From Candidatus Altarchaeales archaeon WOR_SM1_86-2 (GTDB taxonomy: Archaea > Altiarchaeota > Altiarchaeia > IMC4 > MCBC01), in NCBI GenBank assembly GCA_001723855.1, contig MCBC01000030.1, forward strand, positions 1 through 10,139: a stretch of 10,139 nucleotides of DNA, in the 5' to 3' direction. Below the pieces are notes generated by a model. That model was not told the DNA's origin, ran no database searches, and saw only the letters and a list, made by a program, of their open reading frames with translations. Shown in pieces: positions 6,756 through 10,139 of the stretch (positions within the stretch are counted from its first letter, which is position 1; every line of letters starts with the position of its first letter). The position numbers were made by a program, and so were the translations under genes.

Positions 6756-6923
6756 ATGGAAAACCAAAAAGTTTTAGTAGCTCTCCTGATTTTAGTTATT
6801 GTGTGTGCTGGTATATATTATTACTTCTTTTATGAAACCCCAAATGAACAAAAATATAAACAAGCATTAGAATTAGCAGAAACTGATCCACTTAAAGTAA
6901 TAGAAATATATGGGGGTCACTGA
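6756..6923 (+). CDS. Small single-pass membrane protein, possibly truncated
   Basis: A 55-residue frame from ATG 6756. Residues 5-27 are hydrophobic (VLVALLILVIVCAGIYYYFF), then a charged stretch (EQKYKQALELAETDPLKVIEIY) resembling the start of a helical repeat, and an abrupt end in GGH. Codon use is A/T-rich like the end of the gene before it, and a TATA-like box with leaderless spacing precedes it. The stop lies inside the 3' end of the convergent toxin gene; the two coding ends overlap by 7 bases (6917-6923). The sudden end at the toxin-antitoxin module suggests a longer protein cut short by insertion of that module, though an intact small protein is also possible. Function unknown. Confidence 0.5.
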   Translation: MENQKVLVALLILVIVCAGIYYYFFYETPNEQKYKQALELAETDPLKVIEIYGGH

Positions 6924-7396
6924 CTTTCTTTTATCAATTCATCATATAATTTTTCACTCATCCAGAATCCCTTGGATCGTAAGTCATCCACAACATTTCT
7001 TAAATCATCAATCCTTCCAGTTTTGTATGCCCTCTCAAGTATGCCGAGAGTTCCCATAACCTTCATCCCTTGGCCTTTTGCGACAATTCTTGCGGCAAGA
7101 TCATCAATTAATATCACCTCTGGTTTAATCTCTTCTGCGAGCACTATCGCTTCCGATTCACCCACATCTAAAAAAATTCTCAAAAAGTTCTTCAACCCAA
7201 GATTTTTAATTGTCTTGGTTTTTATCCACTCTGCCGTATCTATTTCCACCGCCCCGGATTGGTCCGCCCCTTGAATGACCACCTCATCATAAACAGCATC
7301 CGGGATGAAAACCATATCAAAAAATTCTCTGATCAGAGATAATTTATTAACCTTTGCGAGATTGATTAAAGGACTTGAATCACTGACTGCGATCAT
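6917..7396 (-). CDS. PIN-domain toxin (DUF3368-like)
   Basis: A 159-residue PIN-like protein, probably an RNase toxin acting in the cytoplasm. The N-terminal strand with the first metal ligand is IAVSDSSPLINLAK (D6). A second acidic group lies at YDEVV (E38). The central DVGESEAIVLAEE (77-89) and VILIDDLAARIVAKG (94-108) supply further acidic ligands (E80/E82, D98/D99). MGTLGIL (114-120) is the usual motif after the last ligand in this subgroup. A C-terminal extension (about 125-159) is typical of DUF3368-type proteins. The start at 7396 overlaps the antitoxin stop by 4 bases (ATGA), giving translational coupling with antitoxin first. All key acidic residues appear intact, so the toxin is probably functional. 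Targets of this subgroup are poorly known. Confidence 0.85.
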   Translation of the reverse strand: MIAVSDSSPLINLAKVNKLSLIREFFDMVFIPDAVYDEVVIQGADQSGAVEIDTAEWIKTKTIKNLGLKNFLRIFLDVGESEAIVLAEEIKPEVILIDDLAARIVAKGQGMKVMGTLGILERAYKTGRIDDLRNVVDDLRSKGFWMSEKLYDELIKESQ

Positions 7397-7662
7397 TTTC
7401 CAAGTTTTTTCCAGGTTTTCCTATCCTCTTCCAACTCTTCCACATCATAGTTCAACGGTACCCCTCTGTCTTTGAGTATGCCGAGCATCTCATTCTTTGT
7501 TATACCCAGAAGTTCTGCAGCTTTTCCCATAGATACAATCCCCTCTCTATACATCTCTAATGCGAATGCTGTCTTAACCAGCCACGATAATTCCCTCTTT
7601 TTCGTTCTGCACGCAAATAATACTGACTCTGGAAGGTCAATCGTTGTATGAATTGTTTTCAT
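7393..7662 (-). CDS. UPF0175-like antitoxin
   Basis: An 89-residue protein matching the UPF0175 family, usually the antitoxin partner of DUF3368 PIN toxins. The N-terminus (MKTIHTTIDLPESV) resembles a short beta/helix DNA-binding start. The family core ALEMYREGIVSMGKAAELLGI (34-54) contains a helix-turn-helix-like segment, followed by TKNEMLGILKDRGVPLNY (55-72). The acidic tail (DVEELEEDRKTW) probably wraps the toxin. It should repress its own promoter and neutralise the toxin encoded next in the operon. ATG at 7662 is preceded by GGAAAA and by A/T-rich TATA-like elements. Intact length for the family. Confidence 0.87.
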   Translation of the reverse strand: MKTIHTTIDLPESVLFACRTKKRELSWLVKTAFALEMYREGIVSMGKAAELLGITKNEMLGILKDRGVPLNYDVEELEEDRKTWKKLGK

Positions 7663-7674
7663 TTTTCCATTTGA

Positions 7675-7709
7675 ATTTTATAAATTATTGTTCATTTAAA
7701 AATAAATAC
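7675..7709 (-). promoter_or_regulatory. Promoter region of the toxin-antitoxin operon
   Basis: On the minus strand the stretch reads GTATTTATTTTTAAATG then AATTTATAAAATTC. Either could be the TATA box. The upstream one predicts a leader of about 14 bases before the ATG at 7662; the downstream one is nearer than usual. Confidence 0.35.
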
Positions 7710-7718
7710 AACAAAGAA

Positions 7719-8354
7719 TCATCTGTCAAAGAATCTCAGTATCTTCGTTAAATCCTTCTCCATAACAACTTCATCCGCATAATCTACGATATCCTCGTGT
7801 TTGGGGTTAAAAGCGATGCTGAATCCGGCGAGTTTGAACATTGGTATGTCGTTTATGTAGTCACCAACCGCTGCACATTCCTTTAAATCCACCCCTTCGT
7901 CTTCTGCTACCTGCCTGAGTATTTTGCCTTTATCGTTGAAACCAACCGACTGGCTGATCCCGGTGACTTTACCGCCGTTAACCTTAAGCGCATTCCCTAT
8001 CGCATAATGAAATCCATAATTGTCCTTGATCCTGTCTGCAAGCAGTTTAAGTCCCCCGCTTATTATCGCCAATATGTAATTCTCCCCGAGTTTCGGGATC
8101 GCATAAGAGGCGCCCTTCATGGGCGGGATTTCATCAAGAATCTCCTTTATCCTATCAATGCTTCTGCCCTTCCACAATTCAACATCCATTAACGCCCACT
8201 CGTCAAAGGTTATCTCGCCCCTATAGAACAATTTTTCGTGGGGTTTTGCGGCATTTGCGGTCCCTAAACCGTTATGCACTTCCTTCCAGCCCCCCTTGCT
8301 GTCAACCAGAACCCCGTCCAGATCAAACGCGATAAGTTTTATTTTTTTATTCAC
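7719..8354 (-). CDS. HAD-superfamily phosphatase, archaeal phosphoserine-phosphatase-like
   Basis: A phosphomonoesterase of HAD subfamily IB, resembling SerB. From the chosen GTG start the protein is 211 residues. Motif I is FDLDGVLVD (10-18) with nucleophile D11 and acid/base D13. A cap region follows (about 20-85). Motif II is AIISGG (96-101, S99). Motif III lysine lies in NDKGKILRQ (K142/K144). Motif IV is GDYINDIPM (164-172) with D165 and D169. An ATG at 8426 would add 24 residues (MLNPDLPG...) running into the divergent gene; these are not HAD-like, and the GTG at 8354 sits right before KIKLIAFDLDG with a TATA-like box at leaderless spacing. The substrate may be phosphoserine or another small phosphate ester; the family signature does not settle this. 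Confidence 0.85.
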   Translation of the reverse strand: MNKKIKLIAFDLDGVLVDSKGGWKEVHNGLGTANAAKPHEKLFYRGEITFDEWALMDVELWKGRSIDRIKEILDEIPPMKGASYAIPKLGENYILAIISGGLKLLADRIKDNYGFHYAIGNALKVNGGKVTGISQSVGFNDKGKILRQVAEDEGVDLKECAAVGDYINDIPMFKLAGFSIAFNPKHEDIVDYADEVVMEKDLTKILRFFDR

Positions 8355-8386
8355 TTTTATAAAACTATAACAATTAGAAAAATAAA
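8355..8386. promoter_or_regulatory. 32-base shared divergent promoter with interleaved TATA boxes
   Basis: Between the GTG at 8354 (minus) and the ATG at 8387 (plus) there are 32 bases. CTTTTATAAAAC (8354-8365) is centred about 26 bases before the plus ATG. On the minus strand ATTTTATTTTTC (8387-8376) is centred about 28 bases before the GTG. Each gene's TATA box therefore lies almost on the other's start codon, and both transcripts would be leaderless and probably compete. Confidence 0.5.
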
Positions 8387-9457
8387 ATGAAGGAGTTATG
8401 GGTCCGGGCAAATCAGGATTTAGCATGGGATGAAAGGAAGAGGCTGGTTACAGGAGCATTAGAGAGCGGAGCGGACGCAGTCCTGGTCAAAAAAGGGGAG
8501 GTTGAGAAGGTCAAAGAGCTGGGAAAGATTAATGTTGCAGCAGATGATAGTGATGCGGACATTTTTATTTTTCACGATATCCCTGATCTTAAAAAAATAA
8601 AGGATAAAAAAACGGCATTTTACAATGAAATCAGGAATAAGGAGGATGAGGAGGAAATTGCCAAAGCGGGGAAGAATGCTGATTATGTTGTTGTTTCGAC
8701 ATCTGACTGGACCGTTATCCCGCTTGAGAATTTGATCGCTGAACTGCAGGGTAAGGCAAAGATTATCGTGGAGGTAAGTACGAAAAATGAGGCTGAGGTC
8801 GCGCTTCAAACTTTGGAGGTCGGGGTGGACGGTGTTTTGGTTAATGTTGCTCCAAAAAATGCGGGTGAGATTAAAAAGGTAAAGGAATGTATCGAGGAGA
8901 TCTCAACAGAAAAATTGAATTTGATTCCCGTGAAGATTACAAAGATAAAGCAGGTTGGTATGGGAGACAGGGTCTGCATCGATACATGTTCCATGTTTGA
9001 TATCGGAGAGGGAATGTTAATCGGCTCGGCATCAAACGGACTTTTTTTAGTTCACTCAGAAACCATTGAAACCCCGTATGTTGCGACGCGTCCTTTCAGG
9101 GTTAACGCCGGAGCGGTGCATTCTTATGTTAGAGTTATTGATGGGAAAACCCGCTACTTAAGTGAAATTGAAGCAGGCGATGAAGTGCTTGGAGTTGACT
9201 GGAGGGGAAAGACAAGAAGATTAATAACCGGGAGATCGAAAATAGAGAAGCGCCCGTTGATGCTAATTGAAGCAGACGCGAATGGTAAGAAGATAAAGAT
9301 ACTTCTGCAGAATGCTGAAACCATAAGGCTTACGGACAAGGAAGGGAAGGCAATTTCTGTTGCTGAGTTGAAGGAGGGGGATGAAGTTCTGGCTTATGTT
9401 GAAGAAAAGGGAAGGCACTTCGGGATCAGCGTGGAGGAGAGCATCGAGGAGAAGTGA
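8387..9457 (+). CDS. aroB': 3-dehydroquinate synthase II (archaeal type)
   Basis: Catalyses the NAD-dependent oxidative deamination and cyclisation of 2-amino-3,7-dideoxy-D-threo-hept-6-ulosonate to 3-dehydroquinate, the archaeal entry to the shikimate pathway that replaces DAHP and AroB. The 356-residue length fits the family. The N-terminal part (1-60) has [20 protein letters not shown] and [15 protein letters not shown]. The hallmark block is [19 protein letters not shown] (192-210) followed by [15 protein letters not shown] and [19 protein letters not shown] (230-248). Further conserved parts are [16 protein letters not shown] (253-268), KRPLMLIEA (288-296), [10 protein letters not shown] (306-315) and [10 protein letters not shown] (342-351). 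No partner aldolase-like gene lies in the window. Unlike classical AroB it has no glycerol-dehydrogenase-like fold motif. Confidence 0.96.
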   Translation: MKELWVRANQDLAWDERKRLVTGALESGADAVLVKKGEVEKVKELGKINVAADDSDADIFIFHDIPDLKKIKDKKTAFYNEIRNKEDEEEIAKAGKNADYVVVSTSDWTVIPLENLIAELQGKAKIIVEVSTKNEAEVALQTLEVGVDGVLVNVAPKNAGEIKKVKECIEEISTEKLNLIPVKITKIKQVGMGDRVCIDTCSMFDIGEGMLIGSASNGLFLVHSETIETPYVATRPFRVNAGAVHSYVRVIDGKTRYLSEIEAGDEVLGVDWRGKTRRLITGRSKIEKRPLMLIEADANGKKIKILLQNAETIRLTDKEGKAISVAELKEGDEVLAYVEEKGRHFGISVEESIEEK

Positions 9458-9490
9458 ATTAAGGATTCAACAATCCTTTATTTTTAATTC
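9456..9490. terminator. Hairpin terminator between convergent genes
   Basis: AAGGATT (9461-9467), loop CAAC, AATCCTT (9472-9478) is a perfect 7-base stem, followed on the plus strand by TTTATTTTTAATTC. Outer arms GAATTAA and TTAATTC could extend it with a bulge. It sits just after the stop at 9455-9457 and contains the stop of the leftward gene (9467-9469) at its loop edge, so it could act in both directions. Confidence 0.45.
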
Positions 9491-9979
9491 AAACTCTTTA
9501 AAACTTTTTGAATTTCTGAAATGCATCAATTCATTTCTTTCAGCAATTCGCTTTCCTTCGGCAGTTTTATTGTAACGGAAATTCTTATCTTTTCTTTTCT
9601 TTCTCTCGGCGGTTTCAATCCAAGAAACAGGATCAATTACTTCATCAGGATTTCTATTTCTTATATCCTTCAAGATATTCGGATAACATCCCAAAAGCCA
9701 TGCTTCTATATTTTGTGTTGCGAAATGCAAAATAATCTTTTTATTTTTTGCATCCGGTTTCTTTTTTAAACCATCAGTTTTGGATTTAAATTTGTTTTCC
9801 CATTTCTTTGAATTATCATAATCCACAAAGATGATCTTTTCTAAATGAGCGTATATGCCGTTTTTGTTTCTAGGACGCGGTGGCAAAACAATATATGCAT
9901 CAGTATCTAACTTTCTCAATATTTCCGATACGATTTTTCTATCACTTTCACCTTCAACTGCAATTCCTATATCAGTCAT
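9467..9979 (-). CDS. TOPRIM-domain protein (DUF4276/OLD-like nuclease subunit)
   Basis: A 170-residue protein with a compact TOPRIM-like pattern: IGIAVEGESDRKIVSEIL (4-21) places the conserved glutamate at E9, and IIFVDYDNSKK (49-59) supplies the DxD pair D53 and D55. The later ATQNIEAWLLGCYPNI segment (87-102) resembles the IEAWLL motif of the DUF4276 group. The basic C-terminal half (KKRKDKNFRYNKTAEGKRIAE) could contact nucleic acid. TOPRIM proteins of this kind are usually metal-dependent nucleases encoded beside an SMC/ABC-type AAA ATPase in phage-defence operons. The start at 9979 overlaps the upstream frame by 8 bases, so translation is probably coupled. A/T-rich compared with the neighbouring synthase gene. 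Family assignment is from motif recognition; enzymatic activity is inferred. Confidence 0.68.
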   Translation of the reverse strand: MTDIGIAVEGESDRKIVSEILRKLDTDAYIVLPPRPRNKNGIYAHLEKIIFVDYDNSKKWENKFKSKTDGLKKKPDAKNKKIILHFATQNIEAWLLGCYPNILKDIRNRNPDEVIDPVSWIETAERKKRKDKNFRYNKTAEGKRIAERNELMHFRNSKSFKEFELKIKDC

Positions 9980-10139
9980 TTTTTAACTCATCGCTGTGAT
10001 AACTTTCGCACAGAGTCATCCCGCACTCAATTAAAGATTCATTCAATTTTTTTGGATTTTTGACTCTTCTTGCATTCGTCTCCCCATTTTCCTTTTCAAG
10101 TATTATCAAATCTTCAGGATCACACCAATCAACGAAATA
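9972..10139 (-). CDS. C-terminal end of a probable AAA ATPase (partial)
   Basis: An open minus-strand frame enters from the right edge and ends at TGA 9974-9972, giving 55 visible residues: YFVDWCDPEDLIILEKENGE, then TNARRVKNPKKLNESLIECG and a tail with CESYHSDELKND. The pattern of a hydrophobic strand followed by EKENGET-x-x-RRV and then a short helix and a tail is how many OLD/SMC-like AAA ATPases (AAA_21/AAA_15 group) end. The Walker motifs would lie outside the window. Its stop overlaps the TOPRIM start (ATGACTGA), as expected for a two-gene operon of ATPase and nuclease. The identification rests on a short tail and on context. Confidence 0.5.
   Translation of the reverse strand, partial: YFVDWCDPEDLIILEKENGETNARRVKNPKKLNESLIECGMTLCESYHSDELKND

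Noticed and set aside
84..6919. Recurring GGGGGTCA near 84-91, 2874-2881 and 6912-6919, considered as an insertion or attachment-site repeat
   Set aside because: Only about 8 bases are shared, flanks differ, and no integrase, transposase or longer direct repeat accompanies them; chance is adequate.
8355..8426. N-terminal extension of the HAD phosphatase to an ATG at 8426
   Set aside because: The extra 24 residues are not HAD-like and would overlap the start of the divergent synthase; the GTG at 8354 lies directly before the first HAD strand and has a suitably spaced TATA-like box.
9521..9769. Plus-strand 82-residue hydrophobic frame inside the TOPRIM gene
   Set aside because: It is antisense to a protein with clear motifs; hydrophobicity arises from reading Lys/Glu-rich codons backwards.
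1..10139. CRISPR array, tRNA or rRNA genes
   Set aside because: No regularly spaced short repeats, no cloverleaf ending or conserved TTCGA-type arm, and no rRNA-like segment was recognised on either strand by eye.

Overview
The window is archaeal. The main evidence is a type II 3-dehydroquinate synthase (the archaeal enzyme), a short phosphoserine-phosphatase-like HAD protein of the kind common in archaea, an MTH52-like LL-diaminopimelate aminotransferase, and A/T-rich TATA-like boxes about 25 bases before several start codons with no Shine-Dalgarno sequence, which suggests leaderless transcripts. Cys-rich, single-anchor, Ser/Thr/Asn-rich surface proteins recall those of Altiarchaeota and DPANN lineages. 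The lysine and aromatic biosynthesis genes suggest a fairly autonomous cell. I cannot name the lineage from sequence alone.

Layout. 1-870 is an A/T-rich, apparently decaying stretch: the 5' end of a leftward gene, a small frame-broken gene, and a lipoprotein gene whose two halves lie in different frames joined at a T-run. 921-3413 holds dnaK and grpE, each with its own upstream A/T-rich promoter; no dnaJ is present. 3587-4579 encodes an anchored extracytoplasmic protein with a Cys-rich module and three Ada-like zinc-binding repeats. It ends one base from the stop of the convergent gene dapL (4581-5741, minus). 5903-6923 holds two single-membrane-segment proteins of unknown function. 6917-7662 (minus) is a toxin-antitoxin pair: a UPF0175-like antitoxin followed by a DUF3368-like PIN toxin. 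7719-8354 (minus) is the HAD phosphatase, which shares a 32-base divergent promoter region with the type II dehydroquinate synthase (8387-9457, plus). The right edge (9467-10139, minus) holds a TOPRIM protein and the C-terminal end of a probable AAA ATPase, an overlapping pair that looks like an OLD-type defence operon.

How the genes relate. dnaK and grpE form a chaperone unit. dapL and the dehydroquinate synthase are core amino-acid biosynthesis. The rest is accessory: envelope proteins, a toxin-antitoxin module and a candidate nuclease/ATPase defence pair. The best candidates for something new are the split ATPase/TOPRIM pair at the right edge, the lipoprotein with a canonical -1 slippery heptamer at its frame break, and the mosaic Ada-like repeat surface protein.
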